A stretch of 64,000 nucleotides of DNA from Fibrobacter succinogenes (GTDB lineage: Bacteria > Fibrobacterota > Fibrobacteria > Fibrobacterales > Fibrobacteraceae). Positions 55,939 through 64,000 of the stretch are shown here, piece after piece (within the stretch, counting starts at the first letter, position 1; every line of letters begins with the position of its first letter). The notes under the pieces are model-generated. The model saw only the letters and a program-made list of their open reading frames with translations. It ran no database searches and had not been told where the DNA came from. Where the stretch lies: contig CADCGB010000004.1 in assembly GCA_902800815.1 (NCBI GenBank), positions 62,001 through 126,000 on the forward strand, in the 5' to 3' direction. The translations under genes were made by a program, and so were the position numbers.

Positions 55939-55959
55939 TTTTAGAATTTTGAGGTTGAA

Positions 55960-58900
55960 ATGAAACGTTTTGCGTATCTTCTGACTGCTGTTCCCGTAAT
56001 GATGGCCCTTGAGGCCTGCAGTAATATTACAGAAGACTTGTCCATAAACCAGGCGGGCGTGGAAGTTGTCGCCTTTGAAGACGAACTCCCGGAATGCACC
56101 GACGAAAACGAGGACCGCCAAGTTCTTGTGCTGGGTGAATCTTTTGCGCGCATCTGCGTAGATGGCGAGTGGCTTGCCGTAGAGGATGACGGTGATTTTT
56201 CTTGCGAAATGGTGGAACTTGCCGACAAGAGCGGTCTCAAGATAGTCTGTAACGGCGATAGCATTGGCGTGGCGCTGAACGACGTAATCGGCTCTGGCTG
56301 CACCTTGGCACAGTATGCTTCTTCCGCCGTGGCGGTCACCTGCGGTGACAGCACGGCGGTATACAAACTAGGTACCGATGGGTCTTCCGCCGACGCTTCG
56401 GTAACGGACTTGGACGAATCTGAGGTCTCGCTCGACTCGTTGACGGGTTACTCGCAAAAAGGGCCGTTCCTCAAGGGCTCTAGAGTGTTCTTGTACGAAC
56501 TGGACAACGGCAAAACGCTGAAGCAGACCAACGGTAACTTTACCAGCTACATTACAACCGATAACGGCCGCTACAAGTTCACGTCGCGTAACGTGAGGCC
56601 GTATGCGATTATCATTGTCGACGGCTTCTACCGCAACGAGGTTACGGGCACGGCCTCGGACCAGTCCATAAGACTCCAGGCCCTGTGCGATGTGCGCAAG
56701 CACCGCAGCGACGGCGCGAACGTGAACATTCTCACGCACATGGAATACGAACGCGTGTATTACCTGGTGACTCAGAAAGGCTACAACTTTGATGATGCTA
56801 AGAAGACCGCGCAAAAGGAAGTGTTCAAGGCATTCGGGATTGAACTCAGTGAAACTAAAGATGCTGAATCGCTCAATGTTTTTGGTACGTCGGAAGGCGA
56901 TGCAGCACTGCTTGCCATTTCGGTGCTGGTGCAGAGCAACCTCAGCGTGCCCGACATGATGGTGTTGCTGACCGAAATCTCGAATGAAATGGCCGAAGAC
57001 GGCGAATGGAGCGACACGATGGGCAATGCGGAGTCACTCAAGGCTCGCATTGCTGACTGGGCGATGGAAACAGATAATTCGGGTGAACTTGATGATATTT
57101 ATAACCATGTGGCGGCCTGGAATCTGGGCCCGGTACCCTATTTCCAAGATTATGTGCGCGATTATTGGCGCAAAATCTATGGTCTTGAAGTATGCACGGA
57201 CGATCTTGAGGGGGTTGTCGTTGGGACGGAGAATTATGCGAGCAGTTATAGCATGCTCAGTCCAACCCGTTTTATCTGTGAATCGGGTAGGTGGCGAGTC
57301 GCTTCGGACTTACAAAAGGATACTTACAAATGGGGCAGATGTGATGAAGGCGAAATTCGTGATGGCTCTATTACCGGGGAAAAATACATTTGCGTTGAAA
57401 AGGAAGGCTCTTGGAGGGGTGCCTACGATGTGGAAATAGCCTTAGGAGGTTGTACCGCGGCTATCGAAAAAGACGATTCCAAGAATGCGGGTTATTTTGA
57501 TGAAAATTGGTATATATGCAAAAACCGCATTTGGGAAATTTCGGACGATGTGACTGTCGATACGCGTGCATTCCCCGCGGGCAGTGATGGCGCTATTGCA
57601 GAAGGGGCCATCACCCATGCAAAATACAAGTATGACGAAGTTTTGGGTGCTTGGACGCATATTTCTGAGGCCGATACGTCCACGGCTATTGGCCTGTTTG
57701 TCTGTACAAATAAACATGTTGGAGAATATCATTGGGGCAAGGATGATGTGTACTACATGTGCGATAATAGCCCTGATGTGGTCCAATGGCGAATCACCAC
57801 CGATTTTGAGCGCGATACCGAAGGTGCCGTATGCGATGCTGCAAATGTTGGCAAGGTCATTCACGGGGTTGTGCAGGCGACAAACATGTATTATTGTACC
57901 GAATCGGGCTGGAAAAGTATGATGGATGATGAATGGAATTGGAGTATCCCGAAAGAGGCTCGCCTGAATCCGGACTTTACCGGTTACGATACGATAATCG
58001 ATGGCCGTGATGGGCAAAGTTACAAGATAGTGACTATTGGCGAACAAGTTTGGATGGCCGAAAACTTGAATTACCAGGTAAGCGGCAGCAGGTGCTACGA
58101 CGATGTTGCCGAGCATTGCAATGTGGCGGGACGCCTTTATACCTGGGCCATAGCGGTTGGTAAGTCGGAAAAAGAATGCGGTCAATCTCGTACCTGTAAC
58201 TTGACCCTTCCGGTGCAGGGCGTGTGCCCCGATGGTTGGCACCTGCCGAGTGCGGATGAGTGGCAAACCCTTGTTGATTATGTCGGAACTAGAGTTATTG
58301 CTGGTTTCGGTCTTAAATCCTTGTCTGGTTGGATTCAGAATGGGAATGGAATTGATTCCGTCGGGTTTAGTGCGTTACCTGCAGGCAACATGAACACTGC
58401 TGGGGAGTTTGATTATGATGGACACGCCGCTTTCTTCTGGACTAGTACGGAAAGTGCAATTGGTGCGCTAGAATATGCAATGGAATTTTCACACAAGGAG
58501 GTGGTAAGCAATCATTACTCCAAGATTAACGCGATGTCTGTCCGTTGTGTAAAGAACAGCAAAACCTCTTCTAACCCAGAAGGAAATGGTGGTTCTGACC
58601 CAGAAGGCAACGGCGGCTCCGACCCAGAAGGAAATGGTGGTTCTGACCCAGAAGGCAACGGCGGCTCTGACCCTGAAGGAAATGGTGGTTCTGACCCAGA
58701 AGGCAACGGTGGCTCCGACCCAGAAGGCAACGGCGGCTCTGATCCTGAAGGAAATGGTGGTTCTGACCCTGAAGGTAACGGCGGCTCTGATCCTGAAGGA
58801 AATGGTGGTTCTGACCCAGAAGGCAACGGTGGTTCCGACCCAGAAGGCAACGGTGGTTCCGATCCTGAGGGAAACGGTGGTTCTGACCCAGAAGGCAACG

Positions 58901-59406
58901 GTGGTTCCGACCCAGAAGGCAACGGTGGTTCCGATCCTGAGGGAAACGGTAGCTCTGATCCCGGCGAGAACGGCGGGTCTGATCCTGAAGGCAACGGCGG
59001 TTCCGACCCTGAAGGAAATGGTGGATCCGATCCTGAAGGCAACGGTGGCTCCGACCCAGAAGGCAACGGCGGCTCTGATCCTGAAGGAAATGGTGGTTCT
59101 GACCCAGAAGGCAACGGTGGTTCCGATCCTGAAGGCAACGGCGGCTCTGATCCCGGCGAGAACGGCGGGTCTGATCCTGAAGGAAATGGTGGTTCTGACC
59201 CAGAAGGCAACGGTGGTTCCGACCCAGAAGGCAACGGCGGCTCTGACCCTGAAGGAAATGGTGGTTCTGACCCAGAAGGCAACGGTGGCTCTGACCCTGA
59301 AGGCAACGGCGGTTCCGACCCAGAAGGAAATGGCGGTTCCGATCCTGAGGGAAACGGTAGCTCTGATCCCGGCGAGAACGGCGGGTCCGATTCTGAAGGC
59401 AACTGA
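55960..59406 (+). CDS. FISUMP-domain lipoprotein 2, with a 278-residue octapeptide-repeat tail
   Basis: A 1148-aa lipoprotein (lipobox ALEAC). Its N-terminal 370 residues match lipoprotein 1, including YSQKGPFLKGSRVFLYELDNG and NILTHMEYERVYYLV. The middle part is divergent. The FISUMP domain occupies about 677-868 (IGEQVWMAENLNY, CPDGWHLPSADEWQTLV, FWTSTES, MSVRCVKN). From residue 871 to the end there are 34 octapeptides SDPEGNGG, with variants SDPGENGG and GSSDPGEN, then SDSEGN. The tail is acidic, Gly-rich and flexible, and has no aromatic or basic residues. Ca binding or a brush-like spacer is a guess. It follows lipoprotein 1 after 21 bp. Confidence 0.88.
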   Translation: MKRFAYLLTAVPVMMALEACSNITEDLSINQAGVEVVAFEDELPECTDENEDRQVLVLGESFARICVDGEWLAVEDDGDFSCEMVELADKSGLKIVCNGDSIGVALNDVIGSGCTLAQYASSAVAVTCGDSTAVYKLGTDGSSADASVTDLDESEVSLDSLTGYSQKGPFLKGSRVFLYELDNGKTLKQTNGNFTSYITTDNGRYKFTSRNVRPYAIIIVDGFYRNEVTGTASDQSIRLQALCDVRKHRSDGANVNILTHMEYERVYYLVTQKGYNFDDAKKTAQKEVFKAFGIELSETKDAESLNVFGTSEGDAALLAISVLVQSNLSVPDMMVLLTEISNEMAEDGEWSDTMGNAESLKARIADWAMETDNSGELDDIYNHVAAWNLGPVPYFQDYVRDYWRKIYGLEVCTDDLEGVVVGTENYASSYSMLSPTRFICESGRWRVASDLQKDTYKWGRCDEGEIRDGSITGEKYICVEKEGSWRGAYDVEIALGGCTAAIEKDDSKNAGYFDENWYICKNRIWEISDDVTVDTRAFPAGSDGAIAEGAITHAKYKYDEVLGAWTHISEADTSTAIGLFVCTNKHVGEYHWGKDDVYYMCDNSPDVVQWRITTDFERDTEGAVCDAANVGKVIHGVVQATNMYYCTESGWKSMMDDEWNWSIPKEARLNPDFTGYDTIIDGRDGQSYKIVTIGEQVWMAENLNYQVSGSRCYDDVAEHCNVAGRLYTWAIAVGKSEKECGQSRTCNLTLPVQGVCPDGWHLPSADEWQTLVDYVGTRVIAGFGLKSLSGWIQNGNGIDSVGFSALPAGNMNTAGEFDYDGHAAFFWTSTESAIGALEYAMEFSHKEVVSNHYSKINAMSVRCVKNSKTSSNPEGNGGSDPEGNGGSDPEGNGGSDPEGNGGSDPEGNGGSDPEGNGGSDPEGNGGSDPEGNGGSDPEGNGGSDPEGNGGSDPEGNGGSDPEGNGGSDPEGNGGSDPEGNGGSDPEGNGGSDPEGNGSSDPGENGGSDPEGNGGSDPEGNGGSDPEGNGGSDPEGNGGSDPEGNGGSDPEGNGGSDPEGNGGSDPGENGGSDPEGNGGSDPEGNGGSDPEGNGGSDPEGNGGSDPEGNGGSDPEGNGGSDPEGNGGSDPEGNGSSDPGENGGSDSEGN
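58570..59403 (+). repeat. 24-bp tandem repeat encoding SDPEGNGG, 34 units
   Basis: 834 bp of 24-base units. Third positions vary (GAC/GAT, CCA/CCT, GGT/GGC) in patterns that recur over longer distances. The block encoding GNGSSDPGENGG, for instance, appears at about 58935-58980 and 59345-59390, which suggests duplication of multi-unit blocks. Because the period is a multiple of three and stop-free, other frames also stay open here. Confidence 0.97.
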
Positions 59407-59427
59407 TTGTATAAATAGGAGAACGTT

Positions 59428-60015
59428 ATGAATCGCTTTGCATGTCTTCTGGCTGCCGCTACTGCATTGTTTTTCCTTGCGGCTTGCGGTGATACGGAAA
59501 ACTTCACGCAGATAAACCAGACTGGCGTGGATGTCTATGCCTCTGCAGACGACCTCCCGGAATGCACCGACGAGAACGAGGGCGACCAGGCGTTTGTGAA
59601 AGGGGAGGCGTCTGCGCGGCTTTGCGTGGACGGCGAGTGGTTTGTAACTGACCGCAGCTCGGCAAAAGATACGATTGTGCTTGCCGGCGACACCATTTAC
59701 TTGGGTGGCGGGGATTTTTCGTGCAAGACGGAGGAACTTGCCGACAAGAGTGGCCTCAAGATAGTCTGTAACGGCGATAGCATCGGCGTGGTGCTGAACG
59801 GTGCAAAGGGCGAAGACGGCAAAAAAGGCGATGCGGGCTGCACTATTTCGCAGAACGACACCGCGTTGACCGTTACCTGTGGCGACAGCACGACGACAGT
59901 TAAGCTGGGCACCGGTAAGCCGGCCGCCGACACTACGGTAAATGATACTAGCGACGCCGCCGCGATAACGGCAAGTCCCTCAAGCAGACCAACGGCAACT
60001 TTACGAGTTACATAA
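59428..60015 (+). pseudogene. FISUMP lipoprotein 3, 5' fragment before a frameshift
   Basis: A 195-codon frame with lipobox FLAAC and the shared N-terminal domain (DDLPECTDENEGDQAF, ELADKSGLKIVCNGDSIGVVL, a short collagen-like NGAKGEDGKKGDAG). It reads in register to DTSDAA at 59961, then shifts. The correct continuation, GAT AAC GGC AAG..., lies in the frame of the next feature. The domain QKGPFLKGSRVFLYEL seen in lipoproteins 1 and 2 is missing at the junction. The frame ends in TAATG, overlapping the start of the second part by one base. TAGGAG lies upstream of the ATG. Confidence 0.85.
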
Positions 60016-61877
60016 TGAATGATAAAGGCTATTACAAGTTCACGACGCGTAAGGTAAACCCGTATGCACTTGTTATTGTGGACGGTAACTACCGCAACGA
60101 GGTGACGGGCGCGGTATCGGCCCAAACCATTAGGCTCAAGGCACTGAGCGACGTGCGCAAGCACCACAAGGGCGCGAATGTGAATATCCTCACGCACCTG
60201 GAATACGAACGCGTGTATTACCTGGTGACAAAGATGGACTACGACTTTGATGAGGCCAAGCAGAAAGCGCAAGAAGAAGTATTCCGTGCTTTCAATATCG
60301 TTCTCGAGTCGAGTGAAGATGCCGAAACACTCGATATATTTGGCAAGACCGAAGCCGATGCTGCACTCCTTGCGCTCTCTATCATGTTGCAGGGTGACCG
60401 CAGCGAAGCTGAAATGATGGCGCTCCTGACTGAAATCTCGAACGCCCTTGCCGAAGAGGGCGTGTGGAATGATTCTTCTGCCAGGGCGCAGGTCGCCCTC
60501 TGGGCTGCAGTTGCCGATGGCCAGGGCCGTCTGGATACGTTTGCCAATCACGTAAAGGGCTGGGGCCTGGGCGACGGGACGGTTCCTCCGTTCGAAAAAT
60601 ACGTCCGTAATTTCTATGCCCAAGAAACAGGATTGGGTGCATGTGGCGCCGACGGAGCCTCCCAGGGCACAAAGAAAACGCTAAAGGCGGGTTCGGATAC
60701 GTTTAATTTTGTCTGTGAAGATGTCGAGAAGGGCTGGTGGCGCTTGCTGACCAAACTTGACCTCGATACTGCGGGTTGGGGACATGATTTTGAAGAGGGC
60801 GCTGTCCGCAATGGCCAGGTGAATACTGACCTGGTTTACGTATACGAGAATAACAACTGGCGCCATGGAACATCGCTCGACAGTATCCTCGGTTTGAGTT
60901 GCATCCAAGCACGTAAAGATACCTTGGTGCAGGTATCTGTTCTAGATTGGTACAAGTGCGTTGGTGATACCGCTGTGTCGTTCGAGGAATCGAATTGGAA
61001 TAGTGTTTGGCGCAGGGCGACAGACATGGAACTTGATTCGAATTATTGGCTGAGCAACAAATTGGGCAACGAGGAAGGCGCGCTATTGAAAGGTCCCTAT
61101 ACTGGAAAGATTTTGGTATGGGATAACGATAAACTTAGGGAACCGACAGAAACCGAAATCGGATGGAACAAGGCTTGCGTAAAGTCTGCGTATGGCAAGG
61201 TCGACACTTTGTCAAATGGGCTGGGGTACACTTGCAGTGCTGCCGGATGGTCGGCAACGGGGAAGTTCAAAGACAATCGGGACTATCCAGCTCAAATCTA
61301 TAAAGGCGTGAAGATTGGATCGCAAACTTGGATGGCCGAAAACCTGAACGTTGCATATAAAGTGAAAAGCGGATTTTACCGCACTGATACCAGCGGATTC
61401 TGCTATAAAAACATATGGACCAACTGTCAGAAGTACGGCCGTCTTTATCCATGGAGCGCCGCTATGGATTCTGCGGGCATTTATACTACGGCGAATAATT
61501 GTGGTGATGGTACTTTTTGTAAGGCGTCTACTCCTGTGCGAGGCATATGCCCCTATGGGTGGCACTTGCCCTCTACCGAGGAATGGAGAGAACTTTTTGT
61601 GACTGTGGGCGGGAAGAAAAAAGCCGCGAAACTTCTCAAATCTCAGACGGATGGTTGGGGAGGACTAGATGAATATTCCTTTTCTGCGTTACCGGCCGGT
61701 ATCAGAGATGATGCAGGTTACGAATTGGAGGGCACATTGACTAGTTTCTGGACCTCTACCGAAGAGGATATGGAAAATGCTGTTAGTGTGGATATGAGTG
61801 ATGAGAGAGATAGCGTACTTTTTGATTATGTCTCTGATAAGTTCGCGGCGTACTCCATCCGCTGCGTCAAGGACTAA
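60015..61877 (+). CDS. FISUMP lipoprotein 3, 3' part, startable at ATG 60015
   Basis: A 620-aa frame that continues the broken gene. It contains KGYYKFTTRKVNPYALVIVDGNYRN, the NILTHLEYERVYYLVTKMDY helical region, one 95-aa-type module (LVYVYENNNWRHG) and a C-terminal FISUMP domain (IGSQTWMAENLNV, CPYGWHLPSTEEWRELF, YSFSALPAG, YSIRCVKD). Translated from ATG 60015 it would have no signal peptide and stay in the cytoplasm. The TAATG junction could allow coupled reinitiation, or ribosomal or polymerase slippage could restore a full-length lipoprotein. Otherwise the gene is inactive. Confidence 0.8.
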   Translation: MNDKGYYKFTTRKVNPYALVIVDGNYRNEVTGAVSAQTIRLKALSDVRKHHKGANVNILTHLEYERVYYLVTKMDYDFDEAKQKAQEEVFRAFNIVLESSEDAETLDIFGKTEADAALLALSIMLQGDRSEAEMMALLTEISNALAEEGVWNDSSARAQVALWAAVADGQGRLDTFANHVKGWGLGDGTVPPFEKYVRNFYAQETGLGACGADGASQGTKKTLKAGSDTFNFVCEDVEKGWWRLLTKLDLDTAGWGHDFEEGAVRNGQVNTDLVYVYENNNWRHGTSLDSILGLSCIQARKDTLVQVSVLDWYKCVGDTAVSFEESNWNSVWRRATDMELDSNYWLSNKLGNEEGALLKGPYTGKILVWDNDKLREPTETEIGWNKACVKSAYGKVDTLSNGLGYTCSAAGWSATGKFKDNRDYPAQIYKGVKIGSQTWMAENLNVAYKVKSGFYRTDTSGFCYKNIWTNCQKYGRLYPWSAAMDSAGIYTTANNCGDGTFCKASTPVRGICPYGWHLPSTEEWRELFVTVGGKKKAAKLLKSQTDGWGGLDEYSFSALPAGIRDDAGYELEGTLTSFWTSTEEDMENAVSVDMSDERDSVLFDYVSDKFAAYSIRCVKD

Positions 61878-61887
61878 GTGAGGTAAC

Positions 61888-64000
61888 ATGAAACACCTTT
61901 CTTTAAATATTATCTCCGCGTTTGTGGCGGCATTCCTCCTCACTGCTTGCGGTGATACGGAAAACTTCACGCAGATAAACCAGACTGGTGTGGATGTCTA
62001 TGCCTCTGCAGACGACCTCCCGGAATGTACCGACGAGAACGAGGGCGACCAGGCCTATGTGAAGGGCGAAACCTCCGCGCGGCTTTGCGTGGATGGCGAG
62101 TGGTTTGTAACTGACCGCAGTTCGGCAAAAGATACGGTTTATGTGGGTGGCGACAAGCTCAACTGCACCACCGAGGAACTTGCCGACAAGAGCGGTCTCA
62201 AGATAGTCTGTAACGGCGACAGCATCGGCGTGGTGCTGAATGGCGCGAAGGGCGAAGACGGCAAAAAGGGCGATGATGGCGATAATGGCTCCGGTTGCAC
62301 TATTTCGCAGAACGACACCACGTTGACCGTTACCTGTGGCGACAGCACGACGACAGTTAAGCTGGGCACCGGTAAGCCGGCCGCCGACACTACGGTAAAT
62401 GATACTAGCGACGCCGCCGACGGCAAGTCCCTCAAGCAGACAAACGGCAATTTTACAAGCTACATAACAAATGATGAAGGCTACTACAAGTTCACGTCGC
62501 GTAAGGTAAACCCGTATGCACTTGTTATTGTGGACGGCAATTACCGTAACGAGGTGACGGGCGTGGTGTCTGCGCAGTCTATTAAACTTAAGGCGTTGAG
62601 CGACGTGCGCAAGCACCATACGGGTGCGAACGTGAATATCCTCACGCATCTGGAATACGAACGCGTGTATTACCTGGTGACAAAGATGGACTACGGCTTT
62701 GACGAGGCCAAGCAGAAAGCGCAAGAAGAAATTTTCCGGGCTTTCAACATGGTCATTGAATCGGATAAAGATGCCGAAACGCTCAATATATTTGGCAAGA
62801 CCGATGCCGATGCTGCGCTCCTTGCGCTCTCTATCTTGTTGCAGGGCGACCGCAATGAAGCTGATATGATGGCGCTGCTGACCGAAATCTCGAATGATTT
62901 GGCTCAAGACGGATCGTGGGACGACTCGGTGACGAGAACTAAGCTTGCGGACTGGGCTTTGCAGGCGGATAGCGATAAAATGCTAGAAAAGTTCCGCGAG
63001 AATGTGAAAAAATGGCGCTTGGGCGGCGACTCGACGGTGCCCAACTTCGAGAAGTTCATTCGCAATTATGTGAATGCCGAAACTCACCTTGGTGCTTGTG
63101 CCGAGGGCAACAAGAAAGCGTTCGCGCATGTGCCCAATCCAAGGTCCAAGTACTATGCCGAAAATTACGATAGTATTGACGTTTCTTCGAATAGCCTTGC
63201 TCGCGTTATTTGCGATTCCGTGGGGGACTACCATTGGCGTTTTGCGACGGCGTTGGAAAGGGATACGAAGGATTTCGATGCAGATGAAGATGGAACCTGG
63301 AAAAAGGGAAAAATTGACACGAGTTTGGTTTATGTTTACGATGCCGGTTGGCGCCATGGAACAGAACTGGATTTGTTCCTTGATTTGGGCTGTACGGAAA
63401 ACCGTAAGGGAAACATGGTATTAGGCGGAGATAATGTTTGGTATATATGCACGGATGTCCCTAAAATGACGTATGAAAACACAAGCTGGACTGTCGGGTG
63501 GCGCGTTGCCACTGGTGCCGAAAGGGATTATACCTATCTGGAAACGGAAAAGGATGAAGATGGAACCCTTTTGACCGGGCCTGTTACCGGAAAAGTGATG
63601 GTGTGGGATGCCGACGCGTTTAGAGAAGCGAGCGAGAATGAAATTGAGTTCGGCAGGGGTTGCGTGAGTTACATTCTTGGCAGTAGCGATACCTTGGGGC
63701 TACACTCCTCTTACACTTGCTGGGCGGATGGGTGGTCTTTTGACTCGGCGAATGTGATAACAGATCCGCGTGATGGCCATGTCTACAAAACTGTTAAAAT
63801 AGGGAATCTGTATTGGATGGCCCAAAATCTTAATTTCACTTATGATATCGTTACTGCAGACGTGTTTAGTGGTATGGATAGGCATAATGTTTTGAGCAAA
63901 TGCTATTATAAGGGATCTACAAATAACGATACCTGTGCTAAATATGGACAGTTTTATCCGTGGTCTGCTGCTATGGATAGCGCAGCCTTGTTCTCGGATG
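61888..64000 (+). CDS. FISUMP-domain lipoprotein 4 (cut by window edge)
   Basis: At least 704 codons, running off the right edge. AGTGAGG precedes ATG 61888. Lipobox LLTAC; N-terminal domain nearly identical to lipoprotein 3, with a short collagen-like NGAKGEDGKKGDDGDNGSG. At 62410-62420 it joins DTSDAA directly to DGKSLKQTNGNF in frame, where lipoprotein 3 has five extra bases. It then has NILTHLEYERVYYLVTKMDY, 95-aa-type modules (LVYVYDAGWRHG) and the beginning of a FISUMP domain (IGNLYWMAQNLNF, KYGQFYPWSAAMDS). It starts 10 bp after lipoprotein 3, so all four are probably one transcript. Confidence 0.88.
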   Translation, partial: MKHLSLNIISAFVAAFLLTACGDTENFTQINQTGVDVYASADDLPECTDENEGDQAYVKGETSARLCVDGEWFVTDRSSAKDTVYVGGDKLNCTTEELADKSGLKIVCNGDSIGVVLNGAKGEDGKKGDDGDNGSGCTISQNDTTLTVTCGDSTTTVKLGTGKPAADTTVNDTSDAADGKSLKQTNGNFTSYITNDEGYYKFTSRKVNPYALVIVDGNYRNEVTGVVSAQSIKLKALSDVRKHHTGANVNILTHLEYERVYYLVTKMDYGFDEAKQKAQEEIFRAFNMVIESDKDAETLNIFGKTDADAALLALSILLQGDRNEADMMALLTEISNDLAQDGSWDDSVTRTKLADWALQADSDKMLEKFRENVKKWRLGGDSTVPNFEKFIRNYVNAETHLGACAEGNKKAFAHVPNPRSKYYAENYDSIDVSSNSLARVICDSVGDYHWRFATALERDTKDFDADEDGTWKKGKIDTSLVYVYDAGWRHGTELDLFLDLGCTENRKGNMVLGGDNVWYICTDVPKMTYENTSWTVGWRVATGAERDYTYLETEKDEDGTLLTGPVTGKVMVWDADAFREASENEIEFGRGCVSYILGSSDTLGLHSSYTCWADGWSFDSANVITDPRDGHVYKTVKIGNLYWMAQNLNFTYDIVTADVFSGMDRHNVLSKCYYKGSTNNDTCAKYGQFYPWSAAMDSAALFSD

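Noticed and set aside
58570-59403. CRISPR or minisatellite without coding role
   Set aside because: The units are contiguous with no spacers, keep a multiple-of-three period and vary at silent sites, so this is a protein repeat.
58515-59507. Long open frames in other registers over the octapeptide repeat (minus strand PPLPSGSE-type, plus strand KATVVPTQ-type)
   Set aside because: A 24-bp repeat without stops keeps several frames open at once. Only the SDPEGNGG frame continues a real protein with start, signal peptide and domains.

Overview
The window looks like a chromosomal segment of a Fibrobacter species or a close relative. The evidence is a tandem cluster of secreted lipoproteins with the 'Fibrobacter succinogenes major paralogous' (FISUMP) domain, a large lipoprotein that resembles the Fibrobacter paralogous family TIGR02171, poly-serine linkers, a secreted GH30 xylanase-type enzyme, and a compact sigma-70 factor. 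Most genes are ordinary housekeeping genes, closely packed on both strands. There is no rRNA, no CRISPR array and no recognisable transposase or integrase.

Layout. 0-3 kb: start of mutL (minus), an unknown 431-aa protein, a structured intergenic region and a sigma-70 factor. 3-8 kb: a plus-strand operon of methyltransferase, UPF0104-type membrane protein, a UvrD-like helicase fused in frame to a PlsC-type acyltransferase, and murI. 8-16 kb: an unknown conserved-looking protein, a GH30 enzyme, a sugar-phosphate transferase and a large surface protein with InlB-type repeats. 15.7-22.6 kb: hom, a second sugar transferase, nadC, coaX, a UDP-glucuronate decarboxylase-like SDR, then nth and cysE on the minus strand. 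The two phosphoglycosyltransferases and the UDP-sugar enzyme suggest extracellular polysaccharide synthesis. 22.6-26 kb: a maltokinase-like gene preceded by a striking array of eight GGGGCRTATAAA half-sites in four 41-42 bp dyads, one of which overlaps a terminator; then a two-gene unit of small unknown proteins and a nitrilase-family amidase. 26-38 kb: an outer-membrane receptor-like protein, a VanX-type dipeptidase, Sua5/TsaC, a DUF349 protein, priA, ffh and an aminotransferase. 38-41 kb: an XRE regulator with its own dyad, then groES-groEL behind a good sigma-54-type promoter match. 41-47 kb: tgt, a porin-like protein with a long EAK helix, tRNA-Leu(GAG), murD, secG and a tpiA whose active-site start is broken in this sequence. 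47-64 kb: secreted proteins, namely the TIGR02171-like lipoprotein, a BamE-like lipoprotein, an outer-membrane barrel, a periplasmic protein and four tandem FISUMP lipoproteins, the third split by a frameshift and the fourth cut by the window end.

The main points for follow-up are the dyad array with a possible terminator/antiterminator switch in front of the maltokinase gene, the helicase-acyltransferase fusion, the tpiA start, the sigma-54-like groE promoter, the evolving FISUMP tandem cluster, and a composite stem-loop repeat present in two copies about 39 kb apart. All functions are read from sequence motifs alone; no database search was possible.
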